In this document: positions 1-11,048 of the stretch, piece by piece | Layout: each line of letters starts with the position of its first letter | Position numbering within the stretch: the first letter of the stretch is position 1 | From: Siphonodentalium dalli | Lineage: Eukaryota > Mollusca > Scaphopoda > Gadilida > Siphonodentaliidae | Direction: 5' to 3' | DNA: 64,000 bases | Assembly (NCBI GenBank): GCA_032622095.1 | Contig: CP136068.1 | Location: 119,835,509-119,899,508, forward strand | The notes under the pieces: model-generated | The model's input: the letters and a program-made list of their open reading frames with translations, nothing else | Databases searched by the model: none | What the model was told of the DNA's origin: nothing | Translations under genes and position numbers: made by a program

Positions 1-811
1 ATAGCTGTTTTCTAGTTCTCTATGGGCATCTTCTGAGACACAGACATTTCAAATGGTGATGGATTATAGTATTTTGATCATATGTTATGGCATAGGTAGC
101 AGTACACGATTTCACGGGTTGTAGGGGGTCTGAAAAATAGAAAAATAAGTATCTGGGGGGCACAACAGCCAGTGTAGCCTGTGTTAACTTTGTCATTACT
201 GGTTTGAAGGTTTAATTATTTTACAAAACTGGGAAAGTTCTCAAAAAAGTGACAAATTTGGATACGCAACAGGGTTTTCGTATTCAGTGAAGGCCAACTC
301 TGTGTTATTGGTTACAGGAAAATAGCCCGATTTCTCTCCCCTGGATTCTGTCATCTGGGCTCGCAAGACATTTTTTTTTAATTGATACGATAACAAATTT
401 CAAATATTTCTCAGCTCTAACATAGCTCTACCGGGTAGAAGAAGCTTATTTACTGACATTCGCTCTATAATGGTCTGTTTTTGGGTTGAAAATGGTCAAT
501 TTTAGTCCAAAAATGGGTAAAATTGAGCGTTTTGTGTGTGCAAACCAAGGGGCATAACTCAATGACAAATTGTACGAAGAAGCTAAAGTACAGACATATG
601 ATTACACCTAAAATTTCTGTCGAAATTAAAACATGCTTGATGGGACCTATGCCAAAGATGATGGCTCAGCATTGATTTGAAGTACAGCACCCGCCCAGGT
701 TGTCAAAATTGCTGGAAATCGTGTATTGCTACCATAGATTGTTATAGAAACCAAAAATCAAAGCAGTATAACAAAAATAATTGGTGACTCGAAAATTAAG
801 TGGGCCTTTAA
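1..811 (-). repeat. Family A TTAA MITE, interrupted by a nested insertion
   Basis: Positions 1-95 and 738-811 together match the inside and one end of family A, seen intact at 14793-15194 and 25670-26161. The right end is GTGGGCC followed by TTAA at 808-811. The other end lies outside the window. Between the two halves sits the separate 637-bp element at 96-732. No coding capacity. Family A ends read TTAA-AGGCCCACTTAATTTT. Confidence 0.8.
96..732. mobile_element. Non-autonomous DNA transposon nested in family A, with 5-bp TSD
   Basis: Termini are inverted repeats: GTAGCAGTACACGATTTC on the left and, on the opposite strand, GTAGCAATACACGATTTC on the right (one mismatch in 18). CATAG occurs immediately on both sides (91-95 and 733-737), while uninterrupted family A copies carry it once. 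That gives a precise empty-site comparison. The interior has no long open frame. The superfamily is unresolved. Confidence 0.82.
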
Positions 812-1291
812 AACCCAGCTCCTTTGTTCTACCTATTTCTCCGAGTAAGGATTTTATACTATGCTTTATACCACAAATCAACATTCGTAATTTGGAATGG
901 TCATATTTCCCAATGTATGCATAACGAACTCCCACGGGGACCTCTAATTCGAAAACTAGTTCACTTTTAACTCCCGCCAACAATAACAAACATCTGCATA
1001 GTGCTTATAAACTACACGTATAATACAATTCCTTGTCACAAAAGGCAACATGTTAAATGGCATACCAGTTGTATAAATATCACATTCAAATATAAGTCAT
1101 CATAATAGAGTTACTGTTCTTCTGCACCCAACGATATTACTTTGATAATTCTCAAAACTATCCTAAAATTCATTCGTGCACACAATACAGATAATTGCGT
1201 CGACAGTACATAATAACGTATATATAATAAGCTATATTTACAGCGAAAACAAATATATTTCATTTATATATATGTTTGCGTATATCGAAGT
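812..1291. repeat. Dispersed repeat (845-1020) in otherwise unassigned sequence
   Basis: About 845-1020 matches 41866-42045 in the same orientation, sharing GCTTTATACCA, ATTCGTAAT, TGGAATGGTCAT and a block around CCACGGGGACCTCTA. No terminal inverted repeats are evident. The rest of the interval is AT-rich sequence with no feature I can support. Confidence 0.6.
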
Positions 1292-1532
1292 TTAATTCCT
1301 TCAATGACTGGAGATTCCTGATTTTTTGTGAAAACCCTGTGCCAATGCATTCTCTTATATAAGCGTGTCTCCCATAGGGATCCTCGTATATATATATAAG
1401 AGAATTCAGTAAGCCAGTGCACTCTCTTATATATGCGAGGCTCCCTATTATTATTCTCGCATATATAAGAGAATGCACTGGCACATGAACTTTAATGCTG
1501 CAGTAGCGCAGCTCCCGTCATGAAAAGGTTAA
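1292..1532 (-). repeat. Family E TTAA MITE with hairpin core
   Basis: Bounded by TTAA at 1292-1295 and 1529-1532. The ends are related inverted repeats: TTCCTTCAATGACTGGAG on the left, and CCTTTTCATGACGGGAGC read inward from the right. It carries two hairpin modules of the shared core (GCATTCTCTTATATA..., around 1345-1410 and 1415-1482). Related copies are at 18423-18666 and 25401-25599. Confidence 0.75.
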
Positions 1533-2648
1533 GTCGGTTAATTCGACTCGCTGTTGGACATTCAGTAATATAAATGATCTCGGGCTACGCTCTCGACCAT
1601 CTAGTTTATACGGATGCCCAGTAGCTTGTCCATTAACCATGACATAATATGAATGAAACAATGTTTCTCCTAAGTTAGTTCCAAAAGGGAGAAATGGGGG
1701 ACTCAAAAAGAGACACCGGATTCATTTTATTGAAAATAATGTTTAACTCAACCCGTTTCAAGTAACCATGCCGGCAAAAATATAGTTTCCCAGATTCTTG
1801 CTTGGGAATTATTCCAATATATTCAGAAACTTACATGTATAATATTCTTGCAAGCCAAAATTCTTGTACTTTATATTATTGCGCGATGAGGTACTTTCAT
1901 CTAAATACTTGGCAACCCAACTGTATATATTATTTTGTGAAATGCGATGCGTTATGGCGTAGTGATATCTCGATATCAAACATGTTCGCGTTTGGAGAAA
2001 CATATTCTTTAAAGTCACTCGCATAGTTAATCCTTTGGGGAAAAATACGTCGCTCTTACGGCTATGTTGTATTGCACCAATATTTCTTATAAATTGTGTT
2101 TTGTCTAAATTAGGTGCGGTACAAATTGTCGAAACATTTGCAGCCTGGTGTTGTGTTTGTGCATTGGTTACATTTCAGAAGTACCTAAGATACAAAAAAT
2201 ATGATTCAAGAATAGGTTCAAGCCCGCGAGTACTCAGATTATTCATGTACACATGGTACACATTTTGTTGCTTTCATTGGAAATCCAATGTTATAAGGGT
2301 ATAATGGATACAGGGATGTGGCTAGAGGGTCTCCGTGTACTAGTCCCAGTTCACTCGATGTAATCCAGCTAGTGATATGGGTAGAAATAATACTGACTTA
2401 CGTCGAAGTGCGGTTGCCTTACTCTTCTATAGCTGACTGTACGCCCAAATCCTGAGGGGGGATTTTTCATCCATTTTAATCTTCTTTTTCATATACAAAT
2501 CAGTACAAAATGCTATATTTCTCAGAAAGAGTGATTATCTTTCGGTCAAAATGATGTAATTTAACACACAATAATCTAACATCTGTGTTGAATTACACAC
2601 CTACTATGTCGTGTAATTAGTAGTAACTCACATTTAATATGTGCTTGT
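1533..2648. other. Unassigned AT-rich sequence
   Basis: Only short open frames (at most 89 codons, for example 2035-2304 plus strand), with no recognisable domain, splice context or codon pattern. No repeat structure found. Confidence 0.5.
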
Positions 2649-3125
2649 TTAAAGATACTCAACCCGTAAAGAGGGTCCCCATCTCAACAGATTCCAACAA
2701 CAACAATCCGATCAGAGGGTCCTATATTACTATTTCTTTGGCTTTGGGTGTAAAAAATATTTGATTCGAGTCGAGGAACCCATCAAACAAAGCTCAGAGT
2801 TATTAGATATTGATTTTTGAAAATTCTTATGTTCTCGAGATGAGTACTTATAACTGCCGTCAATTTGGTAACATGCTCGAGATTTTACGCCAAAATTCTA
2901 TTCAAACAGACAAGGATGGATAACTCTATAATCAAGTGGTAATAATTGACTACGTACTGGGCCAGAAAGAATTCCCGATAATGAAAAATAATAGATTTCT
3001 AAAATCGATATCTAACAAATCTGAGCTTTGATGGGTGACTTCCTCGACTCGAATCAAATATTTTTGACCCCCGAAGCCATTGAAATAGTAATTGAGAGGA
3101 GTTGTATCGGGTTGAGTACCTTTAA
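2649..3125 (-). repeat. Family B TTAA foldback MITE
   Basis: TTAA at 2649-2652 and 3122-3125. Terminal inverted repeat is AGGTACTCAACCCG (left copy AGATACTCAACCCG). Two internal inverted arms contain GATTCGAGTCGAGGAA and its reverse complement, so most of the element can fold on itself. Near-identical copies lie at 9767-10243 and 60348-60824, and a diverged one at 40438-40899. No open frame of interest. Confidence 0.88.
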
Positions 3126-4208
3126 GTTCAGAGAAGTGTTTAAATGAGTTCGTATTCTTTTTAAATTATGTAAACATTGTGATCAAATATTTGTTGACTC
3201 TAAACTACTACTTTCTATTGACAACAGTTTACTCGTGTGGAGTTCAGGGCAAATATAATGTTTTCTATGAAATAAGCCGGGTTACTGTCATAATTGTTAC
3301 TTTTTATTACCGTCATTGGTGATTTTCGATGTAGGGGAGGTAATTCGAGCATAAAGTCCGCCATAGGAGAGTAAAGCAATGGTATATATACTTGGACGTA
3401 TATATACGCTTTCACTGGATGGTTTATGTCGAAGTAAACTTTGACTAATAATACACATGGTTACTTATGGTTACTTCGCCTTCAACTATATGTTGCATTG
3501 ATTACTTTTATGAAATTTATGCAGTTAAGGGTACACTGGGTACAAATTAAAATAGATATTCACATATATACCTATAATAACACGTGCGTAGGTCTACACA
3601 CGCAGTGTATGCACATTGTTACTTATGCTTACTTTTCAATTTCAACCTGAGTCTGAATGTTACATTATTGTTCATTGTGCTGTTCGAAATCTCAGGGCAC
3701 ACGTGTTCATATATAGGGTACAAATTAAAACAGATATCCCAGACTTAATTTCAAGCCAATGGGTATCTTTTTAATGACTTAAATCAACATCAGTTTCTAA
3801 TTTCAGATTGAAATTATTCTATAAATTATAGGTTGATATTTTTTCTAATACATGAATTTTCTAACCAAAAGTAAAATTGTCGTTTTAACGAAGAGTCGAG
3901 ACAAACAATATTGTCCTGCTTTCTAACTGAATTTTAGGCCGTTTCTAACCGTTGGAATTCCAAATCGATGCGCCGACAAGTGGGTCCCTATATAACGGAA
4001 AACGACTAATCACGTGTGCACATTTTCAATGGGTGCAAAGTTTAATTGGGTGCAAATTTTCCAAGGGCTGGGTTTTTTTTTTTATGTGAAAGCGTTCGTG
4101 CAGTTAAAATTTATATTTATACGCGTCCCTCAACAGGGCTCAATTGCTTCTAGCCACGCCCCTGATATGCAAGTATCACTGCTCTCCTGTTACATTATAT
4201 CCATACAG
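3126..4208. other. Unassigned sequence; intron upstream of the Kazal exon
   Basis: No gene recognised. The interval should be intronic, because the exon at 4209 begins in mid-domain and needs an upstream exon. I could not find that exon in the window. The acceptor is the AG at 4207-4208, after a moderately pyrimidine-rich stretch. Confidence 0.45.
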
Positions 4209-4445
4209 CTGTGAGTATAGCTTAGCTAGATGCCAGGGAAGCACACACCTAGCCCATGTGGGACACTGTCCGGCAACCCCGACACCCACGCCCACCACAC
4301 AACAGACGTCTCCGACTGGGACAACAACAGGAGTTACAAGACCAATAACTACACTATCTCCAAAATGTGAGGATTTAGTCGACAAAACGTGTGACCAGAC
4401 CTTCCAACCTATATGCGGCAGCGACGGGATATACATGTATAACGA
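4209..4445 (+). CDS. Internal exon of a secreted Kazal-type protease inhibitor gene
   Basis: Kazal domains are small disulfide-bonded extracellular folds that inhibit serine proteases. This 237-bp exon encodes 79 codons. It starts with the back half of one Kazal domain (C-EYSLAR-C, then VGH-C), continues with a Pro/Thr-rich linker (PTPTPTTQQTSPTGTTT) likely to be O-glycosylated, and ends with the front half of a second domain: CEDLVDKTC, then PICGSDG and YMYNE. It is read between an AG acceptor at 4207-4208 and a GTGAGT donor at 4446. Both junctions are phase 2 and fall just before the same Cys of the Kazal fold, so the exon is symmetric. The usual P1 position (second residue after C2) is Gln, not the Lys/Arg expected of a trypsin inhibitor. 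The 5' part of the gene is not visible. Protein-family call is solid; the inhibitory target is unknown. Confidence 0.85.
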
Positions 4446-4472
4446 GTGAGTGTTTTTAAAGATACATCATCC

Positions 4473-5135
4473 GATTCGCACCTGATACAGACCAATGTTA
4501 CTCTGTAGTAATACAAAACTATTAGTAAAAAGGCCTCAGTGGTAAACGGTATGTGGCATGCCACGCCAGCCGTTGAGGCATGCCAATATCCCATAATATG
4601 TCAAATACAGCGAATTATCGAAATATTAAATACAACGAAAAAGCGAAATAGGAAAATACAGCGAAATAGCGGAATAAAAAATGCATCGAAGTGACGAAAT
4701 AGCGCGAATTATAGAAATAAGAATAAAATAGCGCGAATTATAGAAATAAGAAATCATTTTTATTAACTAAATAACGGAGATATCTGAAGAAGTGTTTTTG
4801 ACGAAATAACGGAAATATTTGAAGAAGTGTTTTAAAGAGCGTAACCCAAACCTCCCCATGCCCACCCACCCTATAGAAGAATTAGATTTATATTTCACCA
4901 GAGTTGATCTATTGTGGTGTTGTAATTTCTCATACAAATCGCCGTTAGTTCGTAAAGGTACATTCTTTATAGAGTTATTAACCTTTGGCAATGTTAGGAT
5001 TTTAGCTTTTTAAAGAGCCTGTGGCATGCTTCAACGGCTGGCGTGGCATGCCACATACCCTTTACCACTGAGGCCTTTTAACTAATAGTTTTGTATTACT
5101 ACAGAGTAACATTGGTCTGTATCAGATGTGATTCG
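4473..5135. mobile_element. 663-bp element with about 112-bp inverted arms, inside the Kazal intron
   Basis: Left arm about 4473-4584 and right arm about 5023-5135 are inverted copies sharing CAGACCAATGTTACTCTGTA, AGGCCTCAGTGGTAAA-like and GTGGCATGCCAC blocks. The left arm begins about 28 bp after the splice donor. The AT-rich middle has a small direct repeat (TAGCGCGAATTATAGAAATA, around 4699-4755). No coding capacity; target duplication not established. Confidence 0.75.
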
Positions 5136-5679
5136 TTGGTTCTCGTATCATCCAGTTACAAAAACAATGGAATTTCATCAAAAGCCTATTCAGTTATCCA
5201 AATTAGTTTATTACCAATAAATATTCACAACAATACCAGTCACGATATCATATCTGCCGAAAGAGTTTTTTCCCGTCAGTGTGTTTGATGAGCGAGTGTG
5301 GTTTACAACTTCCATATATGTTGATTCCTAGTTCAAATTGGATTTCCCCAACACGTGTTATCTCAAATGTAAACCCGTGTTATTTACACGTGTAATTAAC
5401 CAGCATGGTGCCATATACCATGTCTATTTGCACGAATAAGACATGATTACCATAAATAAGTATGTGTATGTATCCGCACGTCAACTATCAGAACATACCG
5501 TATTCTTTTTGATGATGATACCTTTCATCGTCTTATATGCCGAAATTAATTTGCGACCGCCACTGATGCACTGAGCCGTGACCTTGTGTGACCTCTCGTG
5601 GCGGCGTCCGCGCACTATTTCTGGAAGAAGTCAGAGGATTTTTGAAAGGCCGCCAAATATTCCAGGTGGTGAAAAAAAA
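5136..5679. other. Unassigned intronic sequence
   Basis: Lies in the intron between the two Kazal exons. No repeat or coding signal that I can support. Confidence 0.5.
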
Positions 5680-6162
5680 GGCCCGTTCCAAACGTCGGAT
5701 TTTTGTCGACTCGAATCTAATACCAGACCCTCAATTGTATTAAATGCGTCAAAAATGCGACGTTTGAAACAATTAGATCCGTGTCAGACGCATCACAGAC
5801 GAATCTCCGTCCAATTCAGACGAATCTTCGTCGGTGATGCGTCTGAAATCCGTCTTGGTTTCAAACGACGGATTTCTGTCGACTCGAATCTAATACATGT
5901 GGCGAGAAGAGCCGAAAGTTGCCGAATAACGAATGCAAATGATATGATAATGATATGATAATAGTATAACAATGAGGGGTTCCCCCTTATCTGCGGGAAA
6001 TACCCACATGACGTAATTTGTCGCACGCTCTCTTTGTTATAAAGAAAGATATATCTACAAGCATTGCTTAGGTAACATTGTCCAAATTGTAATTATTTTG
6101 GTAGTTTGATTTCTCAACGAACATGGCATGTCACTGACTCACATCTTATAATGGATATAGTT

Positions 6163-6735
6163 GATTTATAATAATTCATATATACCGGTATAAGGGGTAG
6201 GGGTTGTAGCAACTGATTTATAATAATTCATATAGACCGATATTCCTTATTGAAATGAATAGGGGTGGTAGTCTCTGATGTATAATAATTACTATATACC
6301 GGTATTACTTATTATAAGGGGTAGGGGTGGTACCACTGATTTATAATAATTCATATACACTGCATTACTTATTATGAGGGGTATATGGGTGGTAACCTCT
6401 TATTTATAATAATTCATATATTCCGGTATTACTTATAATAAGGGCAGAGTGGTAGCCTATGATTTATAATAATTAATATATACCGGTATTCCTTATTATA
6501 AGGGGTATGGGTGGTAGCCTCAGATTTATAATAATTCATATAAACCGGTATTACTTATTATGAGGGGTAGGAATGGTAGCCTATGATTTATAATAATTCA
6601 TAGATACCGGAATTGTTTATTATAAAGGATATAGGTGGTAGCCTATGATTTATAATAATTAATATATTCCGGTATTCCGTATTATAAGGGTAGAGGTAGT
6701 CTCTGATTTATAATAATTCTTGTATACCTGTATTG
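6163..6735. repeat. Tandem array, about 60-bp unit, about 10 copies
   Basis: TTTATAATAATT recurs at roughly 60-bp intervals from about 6164 to 6702. It is followed by CATATATACCGGTATT, ACTTATTATAAGGGGTAGG and GGTGGTAGCC blocks with scattered substitutions. First units are shorter. It lies inside the 5680-7605 element. Confidence 0.9.
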
Positions 6736-7102
6736 ACATGCATGGTATGCACATATATTTACACACTAAGTGTTGTCATCACTAAATCCAGCATTCTGAT
6801 TGGTCGGCGCCCACGTGGCTAGTTGCAGTTATTTCTCGGTGAATGCGTAACGCCTCATAACACCAAGCTAATAACACCATCGATACGTCATTAGGTTTGG
6901 AAAGACGAACGCGTAATGCTTTGGGCGCATTTTGACTCGCGCAGGATTGACTTAATACATCATCGGGTTTCAACATGAAGAGAAATTGTTCCTATTAACT
7001 TTTGCCAAGGGTGCTATTGGGTATTTTGGGCTGATCTTGTCACGATACACTTTTCGATTTAAATATATTTACAAAAGCGGCTTTTTCGCTAAATGTATAT
7101 AA

Positions 7103-7240
7103 ATATAAGGATTAACTGTCATGTGGACTATTTTTATGGAGATGTAACGGTGAGGTAAGTGGACATAACTTGTATGTAGTCCACTTACCTCACCGTTACA
7201 TCTCCATAAAAACAGTCCACATGACAGTTAATCCTTATAT
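7103..7240. repeat. 138-bp hairpin with about 62-bp arms
   Basis: ATATAAGGATTAACTGTCAT at 7103 onward is matched inverted by the end of the feature at 7240. Arms include GGAGATGTAACGGTGAGGTA and pair around a loop of about 14 nt (ATAACTTGTATGTA). Near-perfect pairing suggests a small palindromic MITE. Confidence 0.85.
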
Positions 7241-7605
7241 ATGGCAATTGGTTGCACGATATAACATTTATTTGTAGCGCTTATATATTGTAGTATATTA
7301 TATATGCACTATATACATCATCATATACATGCGCTCATATATTCGCGCTGCAATCGCGGACATATATATACATAATTGATACTGCATTTTTGTATAACAT
7401 ACCGGTATATATAGGCCTCTATATCTACGCGTGACCATTTTGTGACGGTAACCGGGAATCCACCTTTAAATAAATCGACCGATGTATTAGATTCGACGCA
7501 ACGAAGATGCGTCCGTCTGAAACAAAATTGACCGCAGTCGCATCACCGACGGATTTAATACAATTAGATTCGAGTCGACAAAAATCCGTCGTTTGGAACG
7601 GGCCT

Positions 7606-7745
7606 ACTGAGTTAAAAAATCGAATTCTGATAACTCTGAGCTTTTATTGGCGGATTCTTCGACACAATTACAATATTTGTTACCACCGAATCCGAAGAAA
7701 TAGTAAATTAGGGCGTTAAATCGGATTATCTATATTTGTGTTGAA
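7606..7745. repeat. Degenerate family B fragment
   Basis: Contains TCTGATAACTCTGAGCTTT, a TCGAC-rich block and GAAATAGTAA in the same order as the right half of family B, but strongly diverged. An old copy directly beside the end of the 1.9-kb element. Confidence 0.5.
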
Positions 7746-8118
7746 TAGTTTTACACGAAATTTCAAACAATCATTAATTTATTATTAGAGTACGATCGAG
7801 CCATATAAGTTTGGTTCTTATAATGTCTGTATACTTTGTACATATGCACAACCCGCTTAATATAAGTATAAGAATGCCGTTATGTGTCACACGGCTTTAT
7901 GAAAATAAATACTTTAGAGAAGTAGCATTCGTCATATCTCAGCATCTGCGCATCTGACACTCTGTTCAAGTGTATTCGAAATCGTGTTCTACTATGTTCT
8001 CGAACATATATACAGACCACCAAAAACGTGACCTGCGAACATGTTGCGAACACGTTCTTGGTGATTCGAACACACACGAACAGACCAGGGACATGGGCGT
8101 TTCTGAATTCGTACTCCC

Positions 8119-8515
8119 TCCTATTCACACTGTTCCCGGGCACCTGGCCTTGTAACCTGTCGCTCGCTATTCACAGCGCATGTCCCGGGCACCTGGCCAT
8201 GTAGCTCGCTATTCACAGTGTCCCTGGCTTGTAACCTGTAGCTCGCTATTCACAGTGTTCCCGGCCACTTGGCCTTTAACCTGTCGCTCGCTATTCACAG
8301 TGTTCCGGGCCCCTGGCCTTGTAACCTGTCGCTCGCTATTCACAGTGTTCCGGGCCCCTGACCTTGTGACATGTCGCTCGCTATTCACAGTGTTCCGGGC
8401 CCCTGGCCTTGTAACCTGTCGCTCGCTATTCAGTGTTCCGGGCCCCTGGTCTTGTAACATCTCGCTCGCTATTCACAGTGTTCCGGGCCCCTGGCCATGT
8501 AAACTGTCGCTCGCG
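8119..8515. repeat. Minisatellite, about 45-bp unit, about 8 copies
   Basis: GCTCGCTATTCACAG recurs at about 45-bp intervals, with TGTTCCGGGCCCCTGG and CCTTGTAACCTGTC between. The unit is GC-rich against the AT-rich surroundings. The length is a multiple of three in most units, which produces long repetitive frames on both strands. These are not genes. It sits in the intron about 235 bp before the last Kazal exon. Confidence 0.9.
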
Positions 8516-8750
8516 ACCATACGAGAACGCGGATTCGAATACACCCCTACATCAAAGAGGTTCACGTAACTTTAAGTTAATTTACTTCATTCATACATAG
8601 TTTAAACATATTTATTTGTCTAATTTATGTAACATATTTTATATGACACAAACATTTTATATACAGACAATGGGATTGGAAGACAAGTGCTGACTCACTT
8701 ATGGGTACCCCCCTCTCCCCTCATTCGTACATTGTTTGCTCCATTTCCAG

Positions 8751-8823
8751 GTGTGCGTTCGAGAAAAAGAAGTGCCGTCATCCAAATCTGACGAAACAAG
8801 AGTTCGGTGCGTGTGCCAGCTGA
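8751..8823 (+). CDS. Terminal exon of the Kazal-type gene
   Basis: After a TTTCCAG acceptor (AG at 8749-8750), this exon completes the split Glu codon (GA at 4444-4445 plus G at 8751). It then reads CAFEKKKCRHPNLTKQEFG-ACAS and stops at TGA 8821-8823. Joined to the 4209-4445 exon, the second Kazal domain has cysteine spacings 7-7-10-6-12, as expected for the family. The protein ends two residues after the last Cys, so this domain is C-terminal. The perfect phase match across a 4.3-kb intron is the strongest evidence that both exons belong to one gene. Confidence 0.85.
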
Positions 8824-8992
8824 GTTAGATATACATGTGTATAGGAAGAAATCTCAGTGTGAAAATTAGCGCTCTATTCTGGAGTCTTCGGCCTTGGCCT
8901 TTCTGACGAAGTTTGTCAAAAAATTTAATGACCAGTGGTGCATGGTCTTCTCAAGCAATCCATATTCCAGCGTACGGTTGAGTTTTATTGCG

Positions 8993-8998
8993 AATAAA
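8993..8998 (+). promoter_or_regulatory. Candidate polyadenylation signal of the Kazal gene
   Basis: AATAAA, 170 bp after the stop codon, in a plausible position for the 3' end of the mRNA. Supported by motif and position only. Confidence 0.4.
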
Positions 8999-9345
8999 GC
9001 ATGGGGTCAAAAAATATTTTAGACACGTATGATATACGTTTTTGCATTTGGCCCTTTATGGGACCCACCCCTTTTTCCGACCGTTTTACAACCCCTACAG
9101 CAGCACTAATACAAAACAATTGCGAAAATGAAACCTATTTGAATGTATTTCCCTGTATTACATAATTATAATGAATACATGTATGTGATTTTCAGTGATG
9201 ATCTGCTCATTTTCTTAGTTTTACACCTGAGTTTTAAAATTATGCTGAGGTTGTCATATTTTCATATTAGTAGATTATATTAAAACAAATTATTTTTATT
9301 ACAATTGTTTTTGTTTATAAAAGCATTCCCTTCCCTAATGTTAGC

Positions 9346-9680
9346 TCACCTGAGACGAAGTCTTTGGTGGAGCTATAGTCATCACTCCCCGTCCATCGTC
9401 CGTCCATCCGTCAACAATTCTTTACACATCTTCTTTTCCAGAACCATAATACCGAATGGGTTCATATTTGGTATGGAAGTTACCTATAGATGTGATTGGG
9501 GTTCAGATTTCTTCAAATGTAATCACCAGGTCAATTAAGGGTGACCCAGGGACACAACTCTTTCCCTATATAATTAGTGGTTTATTAAGGGTTGGTAACT
9601 GTAAATTATGCCATGAGAGAATGAGAGTGAAAATGGTACTTATTGAATTAGTGGGACTGTATAAATCGATATGCTGAAGT
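9346..9680 (+). repeat. Dispersed repeat opening TTAGCTCACCTGAG
   Basis: Begins TTAGCTCACCTGAGACGAAG, followed by a GTCCATCGTCCGTCCATCCG block and a long AT-rich body. This layout (an AGCTCACCTGAG end then a GTCCGTC-rich stretch) is, from general knowledge, a very common dispersed-repeat type in molluscan genomes. The 3' end is not defined. Confidence 0.55.
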
Positions 9681-9766
9681 CATAGCCTCGACTGAAATAA
9701 CTTTTAACAAATTGCTTGATGGAGAAAATGCTATTTTAATTTTGTCATGACAATACTTCAAATCCT

Positions 9767-10243
9767 TTAAAGGTACTCAACCCGATAAAACTCCTCTCAA
9801 TTACTATTTCAATGGCTTCGGGGGTCAAAAATATTTGATTCGAGTCGAGGAAGTCACCCATCAAAGCTCAGATTTGTTAGATATCGATTTTAGAAATCTA
9901 TTATTTTTCATTATCGGGAATTCTTTCTGGCCCAGTACGTAGTCAATTATTACCACTTGATTATAGAGTTATCCATCCTTGTCTGTTTGAATATAATTTT
10001 GGCGTAAAATCTCGAGCATGTTACCAAATTGACGGCAGTTATAAGTACTCATCTCGAGAACATAAGAATTTTCAAAAATGAATATCTAATAACTCTGAGC
10101 TTTGTTTGATGGGTTCCTCGACTCGAATCAAATATTTTTTACCCCCAAAGCCAAAGAAATAGTAATATAGGACCCTCTGATCGGATTGTTGTTGTTGGAA
10201 TCTGTTGAGATGGGGACCCTCTTTACGGGTTGAGTACCTTTAA
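9767..10243 (+). repeat. Family B TTAA foldback MITE
   Basis: Full-length copy: TTAA plus AGGTACTCAACCCG at the left, inverted at the right (TTAA 10240-10243). It differs from the 60348-60824 copy at only about half a dozen positions in 477 bp by eye, implying recent movement. Confidence 0.9.
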
Positions 10244-10734
10244 GATGCATAATTTTGATAAAATACCCAGCGGTATTGTTGCCAAAATGGTATAGATCAC
10301 TTCTAGTTCTAAACTAGTATTATGGCTTATATACGTGTTATTTGGCAGGAGTAAGGTTCTAACATTTACAATGAAATCGTGGGTATAAATGGCCGGGCGT
10401 CGCCATGAACACGATCACGTGACTACGAAAAGAAATAATAGCACGCGGACCACGTGTATGGCAGATGTGAAAAAAAGATATAAAACAAGAGAGAAAAGTG
10501 TAGTGTCGTCTTGGTGACTAGTACATTATGTGTTTATTTTATATAGAGTTACATGCTGTGTTCGTTCAAGGAAGTAGTTCGCCAAAAATGCACTCGGTCT
10601 CTCGGGCTACAATCTGGATTCGACCGCCAGGGACCGCGGGCAGAGAAGAGTGTTTGAGCGGCACGCTCTTCCAAAAATGTTCTAAAACAAAGTATCATTC
10701 ATGAGAAATTGACAAGGAAACGTCGACAGAAATC
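10244..10734. other. Unassigned sequence
   Basis: No gene, RNA or repeat recognised. Confidence 0.45.
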
Positions 10735-11048
10735 AGATTTCATAGAAAGATTTTCCTCACTATGGCTCACAGAATGCAACATAATTCAAACTAAAAATGT
10801 ATTTTCAATGGAAGGGGAATAACATTATATTTAATTTATATTTAAAAATAATAAACATTGCATTGCAATCCAGATGAAACTTAAGCACAAACTACGTCGG
10901 TAACTCAACAAAAACAACATTTTCACAGTTTATTACACCGGATAAGTTGATAATACAATGCTTGGAGCTTCCTCTTTCAAGTGGTATATAATATGGCATA
11001 TATTTTATATATGTGATCTGGGGGTTCGAAAATTAAGTGGGCTTTTAA
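10735..11048 (+). repeat. Family A MITE, 5'-truncated
   Basis: Matches the right two thirds of family A (GGCTCACAGAATGCAACA, GAAACTTAAGCACA, AACAAAAACAACAT, GTTTATTACACCGGATAA) and ends in GGGGGTTCGAAAATTAAGTG and TTAA at 11045-11048. The left third is absent. Confidence 0.75.

Larger units (their letters stand above)
5680..7605. mobile_element. About 1.9-kb DNA element with AGGCCCGTTCCAAACG termini
   Basis: AGGCCCGTTCCAAACG at 5680-5695 recurs inverted at 7590-7605 (one mismatch). The match continues inward through GGATTTTTGTCGACTCGAAT and further imperfect blocks rich in CGTCGG and GACGCATC. The inside of the left arm repeats GTCGACTCGAATCTAATAC (around 5705 and 5878). It contains the 60-bp tandem array and the 7103-7240 hairpin described separately, and no transposase frame, so it is non-autonomous. 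Superfamily uncertain. Confidence 0.7.

Noticed and set aside
2035-2304. 89-codon ORF as a membrane protein gene
   Set aside because: Hydrophobic only by AT-rich composition, with no start or splice context and no recognisable family.
8119-8515. CRISPR-like regular spacing and a 129-codon frame (8180-8569)
   Set aside because: Whole units repeat head to tail without unique spacers, the genome is eukaryotic, and the frame is just the minisatellite read in a lucky phase.
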